Below, piece after piece: positions 46,920 to 55,761 of a DNA stretch of 64,000 bases (position 1 is its first letter; each line of letters opens with the position of its first letter). This DNA comes from Streptomyces violens (GTDB lineage Bacteria > Actinomycetota > Actinomycetes > Streptomycetales > Streptomycetaceae), in NCBI RefSeq assembly GCF_000717745.1, contig NZ_JOBH01000021.1:43964-107963 (forward strand), in the 5' to 3' direction. Made by a program: the position numbers and the translations under genes. Below the pieces are notes generated by a model. It did no database searches, had not been told where the DNA came from, and worked only from the letters and a program-made list of their open reading frames with translations.

Positions 46920-47303
46920 ATGAGCGAGTGGACGCCCGCCGCGCCGACCACGGCCGGCGGAGAACCGCGCTCCGACGCGGCCTCCGTATCGGACGAGGCG
47001 GCGCGGGAGCGGCTGCTGTACCTGCGCGGCAGCATCGACAACCTCGACGCCGCCCTGGTGCACCTGCTCGCCGAGCGCTTCAAGTGCACGCAGCAGGTCG
47101 GCGAACTCAAGGCGCGGCACAGCCTGCCGCCCGCCGACCCGGCACGTGAGGCCACGCAGATCGCCCGGCTGCGCCGGCTCGCCGAAGACGCCAAACTCGA
47201 TCCGGCATTCGCCGAGAAGTTCCTCAACTTCATCATCGAAGAGGTCGTCCGACACCACAAAGCGATCGCGCAGAGTGCGGGAGCGGAAGAGAACGGCGTC
47301 TGA
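46920..47303 (+). CDS. Chorismate mutase type II (AroQ)
   Basis: 127 residues from ATG 46920. All-helical AroQ domain: LRGSIDNLDAALVHLLAERFKCTQQVGELKARHSLPPADPAREATQIARLRRL, with the active-site Arg, Lys (in VGELKAR) and Glu/Gln positions typical of the class, then FLNFIIEEVVRHHKAIA. Converts chorismate to prephenate for Phe/Tyr synthesis. The ~30-residue N-terminal extension is common in Streptomyces homologues. Convergent with the GNAT gene. Confidence 0.92.
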   Translation: MSEWTPAAPTTAGGEPRSDAASVSDEAARERLLYLRGSIDNLDAALVHLLAERFKCTQQVGELKARHSLPPADPAREATQIARLRRLAEDAKLDPAFAEKFLNFIIEEVVRHHKAIAQSAGAEENGV

Positions 47304-47324
47304 CGCGGCTACCGGGCGCAGCGC

Positions 47325-47867
47325 TCACAGCTCCCGTACGAAGGACACCCGGTCCAGGCCCGGACCGTCGTAGTCCGTGCAGACACCCACGCCGTCCTCC
47401 GTGCGATCACCCGGCTCGATACGGAAGCCCATGCGGGTGTGGTACGCGATGGAGTTCCGGTTCGCCGGGCTGGTGATGGCACGGACGCGGGACCGGCCGT
47501 GGCCACGGGCCACATCGAAGAAGCGGCGGTAGAGCGCGCTGCCCAGACCGCCGCGCTGCTCCTCCGGGTGTACGGCCACGAAGTGGATGTACGCCGTCTC
47601 CGGGTCGCTCTGGGACAGGAAGCCGATGAGGAACGCCCGTAGCGCCGTGGCCCGCTCCACGTAGAAGCTCGTCTCCGAGAAGTGCTGGAGGAACAGTCGC
47701 GGCAACAGAAGGCGGCGCTGCTGCCCGCCCGCCTCGCCACCCTGACCGCCCCACCAGTCGGTCAGCGCCCCCTGGAGCACCGCGTGGTCCGAGGGGCGCG
47801 GATGCCGCACCGTGACGCCGGCCGGGAACGCCCCCGACGCTTCGAGATCACAAGATCCTATGCTCAT
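47325..47867 (-). CDS. GNAT family N-acetyltransferase
   Basis: 180 residues from ATG 47867. GNAT core: TVRHPRPSDHAVLQGALTDWWGG, TAYIHFVAVHPEEQRGGLGSALYRRFFD (acetyl-CoA P-loop QRGGLG), VRAITSPANRNSIAYHTRMGFRIEPG and a C-terminal D-G-P-G-L-D-R-V-S-F. Substrate unknown; the W-W-G-G motif near the N-terminus recalls a streptomycete subfamily of amino-group acetylases. Confidence 0.87.
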   Translation of the reverse strand: MSIGSCDLEASGAFPAGVTVRHPRPSDHAVLQGALTDWWGGQGGEAGGQQRRLLLPRLFLQHFSETSFYVERATALRAFLIGFLSQSDPETAYIHFVAVHPEEQRGGLGSALYRRFFDVARGHGRSRVRAITSPANRNSIAYHTRMGFRIEPGDRTEDGVGVCTDYDGPGLDRVSFVREL

Positions 47868-48421
47868 GCGGCGAGCGTACGGGGATGAGGCTGTCACCCC
47901 CGCCCGTTCCACCGGCCGCTTCACGAAAAGCGACAGCCCGGCAGACGGCAGACGGCCTCGCGGGGCGTGAACTGGCTCGCTGCCGGCGGGTTTTTGCGCA
48001 GCGTTGCGCAGCGCCTGCGCCGTGCGCCCCCAGTTCTTCGGCGGTCCTTGGAGAACCACCGGCGCTCGCCGCGACCATCGGGAGCACCGCGCCACGGACA
48101 CCACCACCACCTGATAGCTGCTCAGGTCCAGATAGGCGGTGAAGAGGAAGACGGACGAACGGCACGGAGTCGTACGCAAAACCGCCGTTGACCAGGCCCG
48201 TCTTACCGCCCTTGTGCTCCGGGCCCACTTGTACGCGACGACGACGTGCGGCACGTACGCCGGGGACAGGCAGCCCAGGAACGTCCCCAAGGCGCCAGCA
48301 TCATGGCGTTACGGGCCGGCAGCCGCCGCTTTCGCGCAGCTTCTCCGCCGGAAACGCCACCGGCCGCCTGAAAGAACACCCACATGCCCAGCAACCAGAA
48401 GATGCGCCCGCTGCTCCACAG
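47868..48421. other. Gap with no supportable gene
   Basis: About 550 bp between the GNAT gene and the aldehyde dehydrogenase remnant. Short open frames exist on both strands but none has family resemblance, codon bias or a convincing ribosome-binding site. I see no repeat, tRNA or mobile element in it; it may be further eroded sequence of the neighbouring pseudogene. Confidence 0.5.
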
Positions 48422-49048
<627 letters not shown>

Positions 49049-49338
49049 GAAGGCTCACGCAGTGCAACCCCTCCCAGAGAATGTCCCCACCACTACCTCA
49101 CACTGACAACCCCCTCACCTAGCCCCGCCCCGCACCCCACTCCCTCCCTCACAATCCGTACCTCCATCCACCACCCCTCGTGACCAGCCCAAACCTCCAC
49201 TCGCCTCCCTCCGGCCGAGTTGGCGCCCCACTCATAACTCTCGCTTATGCCACCCCGCATCCGAGTGTGAAACCCACTCCGAAACCTTGGTATTGTTGTC
49301 CATGTCGCCGCGGGCAAGCCCCGCGCCGACAACACCTA

Positions 49339-49426
49339 GTCCGGGTGGCGGAATGGCAGACGCGCTAGCTTGAGGTGCTAGTGCCCTTTATCGGGCGTGG
49401 GGGTTCAAGTCCCCCCTCGGACACCA
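49339..49426 (+). tRNA. tRNA-Leu (GAG)
   Basis: Type II cloverleaf with long variable arm. Acceptor GTCCGGG pairs with CTCGGAC (one G-U), anticodon stem CTAGC/GCTAG around TTGAGGT gives anticodon GAG, T-arm GGGGGTTCAAGTCCCCC. The 3' CCA is encoded (49424-49426). Confidence 0.95.
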
Positions 49427-49452
49427 ACTGGTAGCCCACGGGTGCCGTGAGA

Positions 49453-49487
49453 GTGCTGGTCGAGGTTGATCTCGGCCAGCACTTTTT
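49453..49487 (+). terminator. Rho-independent terminator after tRNA-Leu
   Basis: GTGCTGGTCGAG (49453-49464) pairs with CTCGGCCAGCAC (49471-49482; one G-U) around a 6-nt loop and is followed by TTTTT. Confidence 0.88.
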
Positions 49488-49685
49488 GCTTTCCCGAGTG
49501 GTAGGTGAGGGTCAGTCCAAGCCGCTGGTTGCGTGATCCCGCCCGCCGTCATCGGCGGTGCTCGGAAAACACGCCGGACGCACTGAACGGGCACAGCAGC
49601 CCGCAGGTCCACGAGGGGGCCGTAGCTGCCGGGCACGAGGTGGCGAGGTCCTTTTACGGAGTCGTCAGCATGGTTACCAGCTCGT

Positions 49686-50345
49686 TCAGACTGTTCGACC
49701 GCCATGTGAAGGTGTCCGTGCTCCGAGGGGGGCCCCGGACGGCCGCTGGACGTAGGCGGTGCGCATGCCCAGTGCCTGGGCTCCGCGCAGGTCCCAGGCG
49801 TGAGCGGCGACCATCAGCACGCGCTCTGGCGGGCAGTCTGCCGCGTCGACCGCGAGCTGGTAGACCTGCGGTGCGGGCTTGTAGGAGCGGGCGTCTTCGG
49901 CGGACAGGACCTGGTGCCAGCGCAGCCCGGCGTATGTGTTGAGACGGAGCAGAGCCGCGCGACTGGCGTTGGAGAGCCCCAGTACGGGGAATCGCCGCGC
50001 GAGGCGTGCGAGTCCGGCGAGGGAGTCGTCCCAGGGCTTCAGGCGCCGACCCGCGGTGGCCAGTTGCTCGATGGCCGCCGGCTCGGTGAGCCCGGCACGG
50101 TCGGCCACGTGCTGGGCTGCCTCGCGGTCGATGATGTCGCTGTTGGCATACGTCCGGCTGTCGTTGTGGATGCGTTGCTGTTCGTGCCCCACATGGTGCT
50201 GCCACACGGTGAGCAGCTGGTCGGCGGTTGCACCGTCGGGCGCGGGCACCGCGTCGCGAATGGCCGCCCGGAGCCCGCTCGGCTCGTCGACCATCGTTCC
50301 GAGGATGTCGAAGACGACGACGTCGATGTCGCATGCCTCAGCCAT
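49686..50345 (-). CDS. Haloacid dehalogenase type II (HAD superfamily)
   Basis: 219 residues from ATG 50345 with GGGAGGAG upstream. HAD motif I VVVFDILGTMVDE with nucleophile D13; motif II GLSNAS; YKPAPQVYQLA with the Lys; motif IV in MVAAHAWDLRGAQALGMRTAYVQRP, all as in (S)-2-haloacid dehalogenases, which hydrolyse L-2-haloacids to D-2-hydroxyacids. In actinomycetes these genes are common and the physiological substrate is often unknown. The C-terminal ~15 residues are likely non-conserved. Confidence 0.9.
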   Translation of the reverse strand: MAEACDIDVVVFDILGTMVDEPSGLRAAIRDAVPAPDGATADQLLTVWQHHVGHEQQRIHNDSRTYANSDIIDREAAQHVADRAGLTEPAAIEQLATAGRRLKPWDDSLAGLARLARRFPVLGLSNASRAALLRLNTYAGLRWHQVLSAEDARSYKPAPQVYQLAVDAADCPPERVLMVAAHAWDLRGAQALGMRTAYVQRPSGAPLGARTPSHGGRTV

Positions 50346-50921
50346 CAGGTCTCCTCCCTGTGGTGGTCGGGCACGAGGCGGCCCGGAACTTCCCACGGCG
50401 CCGGCGGTGCCGGTGGACCGCGCCGGGCGCAGAGCGGGCGCGACCGCCCCCCCCGCAGCACATCCTGGCCCGGCTGAACGGCCCAAGGTCGGCATTACGC
50501 CACCAGTGGGCCTCTCGTACCGTTGGCACCGGTAGGACCCGGCCCGCCGGAGGCGCAACGGTCCCGAAGTGGCCGCGAAGTGGCCCCGAAGTGGCCCGAA
50601 GTACGCTGGTACTCCTTCGGATCGCCCAAGTCGGGTGCACACTCCGGGGGAAGGGGGAAGCTGCCGGTCAGCGCCCGGAGCGCGGCCTCGCGGGGTGCCG
50701 GCCGGTCCCGCTCGAGGGTGAATCGCCCGCGGCGGGAGCGCCGCGCCGACCGTGATGACCTGCCACATCAGGATCGTGACGGCACGGTTGGAGCCGGAGC
50801 TGCGCAGGGTCGCGAGCGGCGCCGGGATGACTGGTTCGCGGTGCACGGCGTTGCGAAATCAAGTGCACCGGTACGACAAAGCGCGTAACCATACCGCTGG
50901 GTGTACCGTCGAGGCGTGACT
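50346..50921. other. Divergent intergenic region with 11-bp tandem repeats
   Basis: 576 bp between the HAD gene and the TetR gene. CGAAGTGGCC is repeated at 50565, 50576 and 50587 and begun again at 50597 (period 11, one helical turn). Open frames here are not supported by homology. The promoter of the TetR gene should lie at the right end, where GTAACCATACC and GGTGTACC form an imperfect inverted pair around 50886-50906. Confidence 0.5.
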
Positions 50922-51548
50922 ATGAATACTGAGACCACCGGACGGGGCGGCAAGCGGCGTGGCATGCAGCACCTGACGCCGGCCAGCGTGAAGATCCTTG
51001 AGACCGCTTCCCGGCTCTTCTACGAGCAGGGGATCCGCGCGGTCGGCGTGGAGGCGATCGCCGAGGAAGCAGGCGTCACCAAAAAGACCCTTTATGATCG
51101 TTTTGGCTCGAAAGAGGGTCTTATCGTTGCCTACTTGCGTGCTCGTGACGGACTTTGGCGTTCCACCCTGGTGAAGCACATCAATGGTCACGACGGCCCT
51201 CCGGCGCAGAAGCTGCTGGCCACGTTCGGCGCCTTGGGCGAATGGATGCGCGAGCGGAATCCGCGCGGCTGCGCCTTCGTCAACGCCTCCGTGGAACTGC
51301 CCCCGGACCACCCCGGCCGCGAGGTCGCCCGTGAGCAGAAGGCATGGTTCCTCGACTACATGGAAGACCTCGCGACGGAAGCCCGCGCCGAGGACCCCGA
51401 GGAACTGGCCGGTCAGCTGCTGATCCTTCATGAAGGGGCCTGCATCGCCGATTCCATGCACTCGGTGGAGGGGGCGGTCGACATCGCCGAGCGGATGGCC
51501 GCGGTTCTCATCGAGAGGTCACTCACCGGGCACCCTGCGACGACCTGA
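50922..51548 (+). CDS. TetR/AcrR family transcriptional regulator
   Basis: 208 residues from ATG 50922 (GAGG about 8 nt upstream; GTG codons at 50901 and 50916 are alternatives). TetR HTH: SVKILETASRLFYEQGIRAVGVEAIAEEAGVTKKTLYDRFGSKEGLI, then an all-helical ligand domain with GEWMRERNPRGCAFVNASVELP, typical of the YcdC/AcrR-type group. At the left border of the SAM-centred cluster, so a candidate pathway regulator, although the neighbouring HAD gene is the other possible target. Confidence 0.9.
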   Translation: MNTETTGRGGKRRGMQHLTPASVKILETASRLFYEQGIRAVGVEAIAEEAGVTKKTLYDRFGSKEGLIVAYLRARDGLWRSTLVKHINGHDGPPAQKLLATFGALGEWMRERNPRGCAFVNASVELPPDHPGREVAREQKAWFLDYMEDLATEARAEDPEELAGQLLILHEGACIADSMHSVEGAVDIAERMAAVLIERSLTGHPATT

Positions 51549-51657
51549 CCCCGAGGTGACAGGCGATGTGCAAGGTCTCGTCCTCCGGTCACCGAGGGAC
51601 GCGGCTGCGCGGGAGCCCGGTGTGTTGCCGAGCTCCCCGCAGCTTTGTCCGAAGAAC

Positions 51658-53037
51658 TCACCGTAGGTAGAAGTCGGCCGCCCGGCGCATCGCCTCCGTA
51701 CGTTCGGACTCGGCATCCAGGTGCTTCGTCAGGTCGGTCGCGTACGCGCGCAGCAACTCGTGCAAGCGGTAGTGGTGTTCGTCCTGGTGCCGGATCAGAT
51801 GCGCGTCGGCGAGATTGCGCAGCAGCAGTGACGCCTCGTCCTGACCGACGTCCGCGGTCGCCGCAGCGGCGGCAGCGTTGATCGCATAGCGGGGGAGCAG
51901 GCCCAGCAGCCGGAACATGCGTGCCGTCGGCTCGTCGAGCGTTCGGTAGGAGGTGTCGAACGCATGACGGAGTACGACCTCGCCCGCGGCGAGCTCCATC
52001 CGGGCATGCTCGGGTTTCAGGTCGGCGGCAAGGCACCCGGCGCTGTGGTGCCGATGGCTCACGATGTGCTCGGCGGCCAGGACCAGCGCCAGCGGGAGAT
52101 GTCCACAGCGTTCGGCCAGCACGGCGACGGCCGCGGTGTCGGCGTCGGCACGTTCGTCGCCGATGACCGAACGGATCAGCAGGGCCGCCTCACGCCGGGA
52201 CAACTCCGGCAAGGTCAGCGTGACCGCGCCCGCCAGGGAGATCAGCCCGGGCAGCCGGGAGCGGCTGGTCACCACGACGGCGCAGCCCGGAGAGCCGGGC
52301 AACAGAGGGAGGATCTGCTGGGTGTCCGCGGCGTTGTCCAGTACCAGCAGTATCTCGCGGCCGTGCAGGACCGAACGGAAAGTGGCGGCCCTTTGGTCCA
52401 GATCCGCCGGGATGTGCTCGGCGGGGACGCCCAGTGCGCGGAGCAGGTCCTTCAGCACGTCGAACGGTTCGGCCGCGGCTCCCCGCCCAGGGCCCTGCAG
52501 GTTGACGAACAGCTGGCCGTCGGCGAAATAGCCCGCGTCGACGGCGCGTTGTGCCGACTGGACCACCAGCGCGGTCTTCCCCACGCCCGGTGGGCCGTTG
52601 ACGACCGCGACGGGTACGGCAAGGGATTGCTCATCGCCGTGCAGCACCTTGCCGAGCAGGTTCATGTCATCTCGGTGTCCGACGAAGTTACGCTTCGCCG
52701 CGGGCAGTTGGGCGGGACGTACCCAGCCTTGCTGCTGACGTCCGGCCGCCTCCAGAGCCGTCGCGATGGTGGTGAAGGTGCTGCCGACGTTCAGCGCTTG
52801 GTCGCAAGCCTCCGCGAAGCTCACCGAGGGCGGTCGTTTGTCCGTCTCGACCTTGCTGACGTGACCCCGGTCGAAGTGCACCCGAGCGGCCAGCTGCGCG
52901 AGCGACAGGCCCAGCTGTAAGCGGCGTGCCCTGAGCAACTGCCCGAATGTCGCCGGAGTGCCGGCCATGGGGGTGCGGTCGGCGCCCCCGTGGGCAAGCT
53001 GGTGCACTTTCGAGCCCTGCGCCGGTTCTCGTACCAC
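51658..53037 (-). CDS. XRE-type HTH plus NB-ARC ATPase regulator (AfsR/SARP-like, no TPR tail)
   Basis: 459 residues from GTG 53037, which has GAAGGGA 6 nt upstream; ATG 52968 is an alternative. Residues ~30-85: XRE helix-turn-helix (FGQLLRARRLQLGLSLAQLAARVHFDRGHVSKVE). Residues ~120-400: NB-ARC ATPase with Walker A VNGPPGVGKTALV, Walker B EILLVLDNAAD, VVVTSRSRLPGL, LPLALVLAAEH and the winged-helix end MFRLLGLLPRYAINAAAAA. The protein stops after ...AMRRAADFYLR, where homologues normally continue into TPR repeats, so it lacks the usual sensor/partner tail. Likely a cluster regulator of the streptomycete type, perhaps shortened. Confidence 0.85.
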   Translation of the reverse strand: MVREPAQGSKVHQLAHGGADRTPMAGTPATFGQLLRARRLQLGLSLAQLAARVHFDRGHVSKVETDKRPPSVSFAEACDQALNVGSTFTTIATALEAAGRQQQGWVRPAQLPAAKRNFVGHRDDMNLLGKVLHGDEQSLAVPVAVVNGPPGVGKTALVVQSAQRAVDAGYFADGQLFVNLQGPGRGAAAEPFDVLKDLLRALGVPAEHIPADLDQRAATFRSVLHGREILLVLDNAADTQQILPLLPGSPGCAVVVTSRSRLPGLISLAGAVTLTLPELSRREAALLIRSVIGDERADADTAAVAVLAERCGHLPLALVLAAEHIVSHRHHSAGCLAADLKPEHARMELAAGEVVLRHAFDTSYRTLDEPTARMFRLLGLLPRYAINAAAAAATADVGQDEASLLLRNLADAHLIRHQDEHHYRLHELLRAYATDLTKHLDAESERTEAMRRAADFYLR

Positions 53038-53398
53038 TGTCAATCCCTTCGAGCTGTAGAGATCGATCTTCTAAGTGGCCATCCCCAGAGCGGAGTTGGC
53101 TCGATGGTCTGTTAGTCGTCGATCGGGTTCCGGCACCCGTCATGCACAGGGGCAGGCGCATGTCGGCAGGCGCGGCGGATGCATCGGCAGCCGGCGCGCG
53201 GCCGGGCTCCCTGGCCGAGTCCGGCTTTCGGGCGCGCACCGGTGTGCACTGGGACGCGCCGGCCCTCGTGGCCGGAAGGAGCGGCCGGTTACCGGGGGCG
53301 GTGCCCGGGCACAGGGGACGGGCCGTCCTGGACGCGTGCCGTGGAGCTCGTGATGGCTTCGGCGTCCGGGACGACGGTGTCCGGGACGGCGGCGTGGC
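53038..53398. other. Intergenic region upstream of the NB-ARC regulator
   Basis: 361 bp. Contains the 10-bp palindrome AGATCGATCT (53059-53068) just before the regulator start, a possible operator. The rest is GC-rich with no supportable gene. Confidence 0.45.
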
Positions 53399-53977
53399 TC
53401 ATGTCGTCACGAGCAGGTCGTCGAGGGTCGGGAAACGGGCGGAGATGCTGTCCGGCAAGAACCTGCAGACCCAGCCGTCCTCCTTCTGGAAGAAGCGGAT
53501 CGCGGTGAAGTCCGGGCGTTCTCCCATGTCGAACCAGTGCACTGTCCGGCTGGGTACGGACAGCAGGTCCCCCGCCGTACACACCACGGCGTGGACGCGA
53601 CCCGCGACATGGAGATAGAAACAGCCGGTCCCCGTGACGAAGAAGCGCACCACGTCGTCGTCGTGGAAGTGCTCCGCCAGGAACTTCTTTCGGGCCGCAC
53701 GCGTCTTCCGGGGCCGGTCCGGGTGGGCCGGTGTGGGCCCCATGTGCACGATGTCGACGAACCCGTAGCCGCCCTCGGTACGGGTGTGGGCAATGTGGCT
53801 CCGGTAGGCCCTCATGATGGTGGAGTCGTCGGCACCGGCCGGCAGCCGGTGGGTGGCGTGCCACCGTTCGAAACGTACACCGATCCTGAGCAGTTTCTCG
53901 CGGATGACGTCCAGGTCCTCGGTGCGCAGCTGTACCGTCTCCGGCGCGTCTTCCGGCATGATCTGCAGCAGTGTCAT
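53399..53977 (-). CDS. Acireductone dioxygenase (ARD)-like cupin, altered metal site
   Basis: 192 residues from ATG 53977, ATGA overlap with the mtnB-like gene and GAAGGA 9 nt upstream. Cupin of the ARD family (methionine salvage; dihydroxy-ketomethylthiopentene to ketomethylthiobutyrate with O2): GYGFVDIVHMGP, KKFLAEHFHDDDVVRFFV, DLLSVPSRTVHWFDMGERPDFTAIRFF. ARDs use HxHxxxE...H ligands; here H103 and H105 and H147 are present but the Glu position is V109 (codon GTG). Either the enzyme works with three His, does a different reaction, or is inactive. Co-transcribed with the MtnB-like gene, whose metal site is also altered. Confidence 0.83.
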   Translation of the reverse strand: MTLLQIMPEDAPETVQLRTEDLDVIREKLLRIGVRFERWHATHRLPAGADDSTIMRAYRSHIAHTRTEGGYGFVDIVHMGPTPAHPDRPRKTRAARKKFLAEHFHDDDVVRFFVTGTGCFYLHVAGRVHAVVCTAGDLLSVPSRTVHWFDMGERPDFTAIRFFQKEDGWVCRFLPDSISARFPTLDDLLVTT

Positions 53978-54645
53978 CGGACGCATTCCTTCGCCGTGCC
54001 GGGGCCGAAGGCACCGGTCAGCAGGGTCAGGTGGCTGAGCTCCTCGATACACTCCAGCCGGTTGCGGGCCTCGTCGATGTCGCGGCCCCAGGTGGTTGCG
54101 CCGTGCCGGCCGATGAGCAGGACGGGCGGGGCCGCGGCCGCCGACTCGTCGAGATAGGCGGTCACATCGGCGGCGATGCGGGACGCGTCCGGCCAGTTCT
54201 CGAAGACCGGCACCCCGACCAGGCTGGGATCGGGCACGCCGAGGCCCTTCGCCAGTTCCAGTTCCTGGAAGACCGCCTGGCCGACGGAACCGGCGCTGCC
54301 GATGAGGGTGGCCAGGGCCGTGGAGTACGGCGCGTGTGCCTGGACGACCGCCCCGCAGTCGGGAAGCTGGCGGTAGATGGCGAGGTGTACCGGGGTTTCG
54401 GCCGGGGGCCACTCGGTCTCGCCGAGCAACGGAAGTCCTTCGAGGGGGTCGACCATCACCGTGTTGTGGTGGGTGATCGTGCCCCTGCGCTGGTCACCGG
54501 CTGTGATCACGACCGCTTCACCGGATCGTACCGAGACGTTGCCGGATGTTCCCGGCATCCAGCCGCGCTCGTGCAGGGCGCGGCAGGCGGCCGAGAGAAG
54601 TGCACGCTGCCGCTCGGCGTCCTCGTCGATGTATACGGGCTTCAC
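53974..54645 (-). CDS. Methylthioribulose-1-phosphate dehydratase (MtnB)-like class II aldolase, altered zinc site
   Basis: 223 residues from GTG 54645 with a strong AGGAGGAG. Class II aldolase/adducin fold: ERGWMPGTSGNVSVR, PAETPVHLAIYRQLPDCGAVVQAHAPYSTALAT and LLIGRHGATTWGRDIDEARNRLE. MtnB dehydrates methylthioribulose 1-phosphate in methionine salvage with a Zn held by an HxH pair and a later His. Here the pair reads Q102-A-H104, with H181 retained, so one expected ligand is Gln. Residue identity was checked in the codons (CAG). Forms an ATGA-coupled pair with the ARD-like gene; recycles, or has been diverted from recycling, methylthioadenosine. Confidence 0.85.
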   Translation of the reverse strand: MKPVYIDEDAERQRALLSAACRALHERGWMPGTSGNVSVRSGEAVVITAGDQRRGTITHHNTVMVDPLEGLPLLGETEWPPAETPVHLAIYRQLPDCGAVVQAHAPYSTALATLIGSAGSVGQAVFQELELAKGLGVPDPSLVGVPVFENWPDASRIAADVTAYLDESAAAAPPVLLIGRHGATTWGRDIDEARNRLECIEELSHLTLLTGAFGPGTAKECVR

Positions 54646-54924
54646 GGGTTCTCTCCTCCTGCGCGAGCCTGCGGGACTGCCGTGACAGTCCGGAGTGCGC
54701 CGACGGGGGCCGGGGCCGGCCGGGCGGTGCGCTCCGCGTACGGCCGGCGATGCGATGCCGTCGAGAGGATCGCCGAAGGAATTAACGAGCTGTTCATCTG
54801 AGTTCTGCCGTGCGTCGGACGGCTGATTCTGGGCAAGACTGATCCCTGCGTAGGTGGGGGAGGGGTCAGCGAGAATTGAGGTACTCTCGCGACGAATCTT
54901 CAGGAATTCACCGGAACCGGTTCC
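54646..54924. other. Leader between the small ORF and the mtnB-like gene
   Basis: 279 bp on the mtnB transcript. Starts with the perfect 12-bp palindrome GGAACCGGTTCC (54913-54924), directly after the stop of the small ORF. Otherwise no stem, riboswitch or gene I can defend; a 52-codon open frame ending in the GTGA of mtnB (ATG ~54797) lacks a ribosome-binding site. Confidence 0.45.
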
Positions 54925-55089
54925 TTACGGAAGGCCACACAATGTGATGCCGGGGATTCGACCCGCCTGCCGGGTCCGTCGACGGATCCCCCGAGTGCCC
55001 ATTGCGTGTGCCACCCGGTCGAATCCGGCGGCGGGCAAGGGGAGTTCAGGGGCCCCGTTCGCAGCCTTTCCTGCAAGGCTGAGCGACAT
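54925..55089 (-). CDS. Small ORF (54 aa) in the leader of the mtnB-like operon
   Basis: ATG 55089 with AAGGAG (55103-55098) at an ideal 8-nt spacing, 60 bp downstream of a near-consensus promoter (55178-55149). Encodes MSLSLAGKAANGAPELPLPA and continues to ...ITLCGLP, basic in the second half (GTRGIRRRTRQAGR) with one Cys near the end. No homology recognised. Possibilities: a leader peptide controlling mtnB/mtnD, a small secreted or modified peptide, or a truncated gene. The signals, not the sequence, are the evidence. Confidence 0.4.
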   Translation of the reverse strand: MSLSLAGKAANGAPELPLPAAGFDRVAHAMGTRGIRRRTRQAGRIPGITLCGLP

Positions 55090-55148
55090 GCGTGCATCTC
55101 CTTGGGGAGAGGTCGTCCCCGGTGATGTATACCCACCGGTCTAGTTAC

Positions 55149-55178
55149 ATCCTAGAGATGTGTTCTTCCCGGCGTCAA
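55149..55178 (-). promoter_or_regulatory. Sigma-HrdB-type promoter of the small ORF/mtnB/mtnD transcript
   Basis: On the minus strand TTGACG (55178-55173), 18-bp spacer, TAGGAT (55154-55149). The near-perfect pair predicts a start at ~55142 and a ~500-nt leader before mtnB. TCTAG-N7-CTAGA (about 55140-55156) overlaps the -10 region and could bind a repressor. Confidence 0.6.
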
Positions 55179-55761
55179 CAGTCCACTTCCGGGCGACCGG
55201 AAGCATCCTCTTGCGCTCGTCCGAAGCTCCTGGTACCTCGGGGCCCAGGAAAAACCGCACGTCATCGGCTTCGTGACGCCCTGTCGGCCCGCGGTCGTGC
55301 TGAAGAAGTCCGTGGGGGCCGCTGGGCCGACTCGCCCGCGCCGCGTCAATGCGCCCTCCTCCCAGGCGGGTTCGGCACCGGGAGCGCGTGATCGCCGTCC
55401 TTGGCCGGGCATCGGCGGGCGGCGACCGCACAACCGCCGGCCGCACCATGTGGCCTGCAACAACGCCCTGCGGATCGGGAGCTTTTCACGGTGTTGCGTC
55501 CTGTTGCCTTGCGGGAGACAACAGGGAGGCCCTTGTAGAACTTTGCAGGCGCCGACGATAGTGAAGTTACTTCCGCCGCAAAGGCATCACCCGTCACAAA
55601 CAGGCGTCATTCTCCATGCCCGGATCGGCTGCGGGCGGGATGGGTTGCGGCGAGTTCGACCACGGTGCGGGCCGCTTTTTTCGGGGCCGCCGGTCGTTCT
55701 CCGGCGCGGATGGGCCGGGATTTCTTGTCGAGGTAGTGCTGTCACGTCGAGGGAGACACAG
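55179..55761. other. Regulatory spacer upstream of the methyltransferase-fold gene
   Basis: About 580 bp without a supportable gene although one frame stays open. Contains CCTGTTG-N12-CAACAGG (55500-55525), a 7-bp inverted repeat, and TTGTAG-N18-GATAGT (55533-55562), a plausible promoter for the gene at 55762. Confidence 0.45.

Noticed and set aside
47868..48421. Several 70-120 codon frames on both strands
   Set aside because: No family signal, no codon bias, no ribosome-binding sites.
50523..50892. Frames on both strands in the HAD-TetR gap, one with a hydrophobic segment ILMWQVITVGAAL
   Set aside because: Too short and isolated to assign; may be a relic of a membrane protein but I cannot support it.
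54642..54797. 52-codon frame ending in the GTGA of the mtnB-like gene
   Set aside because: No ribosome-binding site and Ala/Pro/Arg composition of shadow frames; the overlap is likely chance.
55273..55761. Extension of the methyltransferase-fold gene upstream
   Set aside because: No homology and poor codon bias before ATG 55762, which has a good ribosome-binding site.
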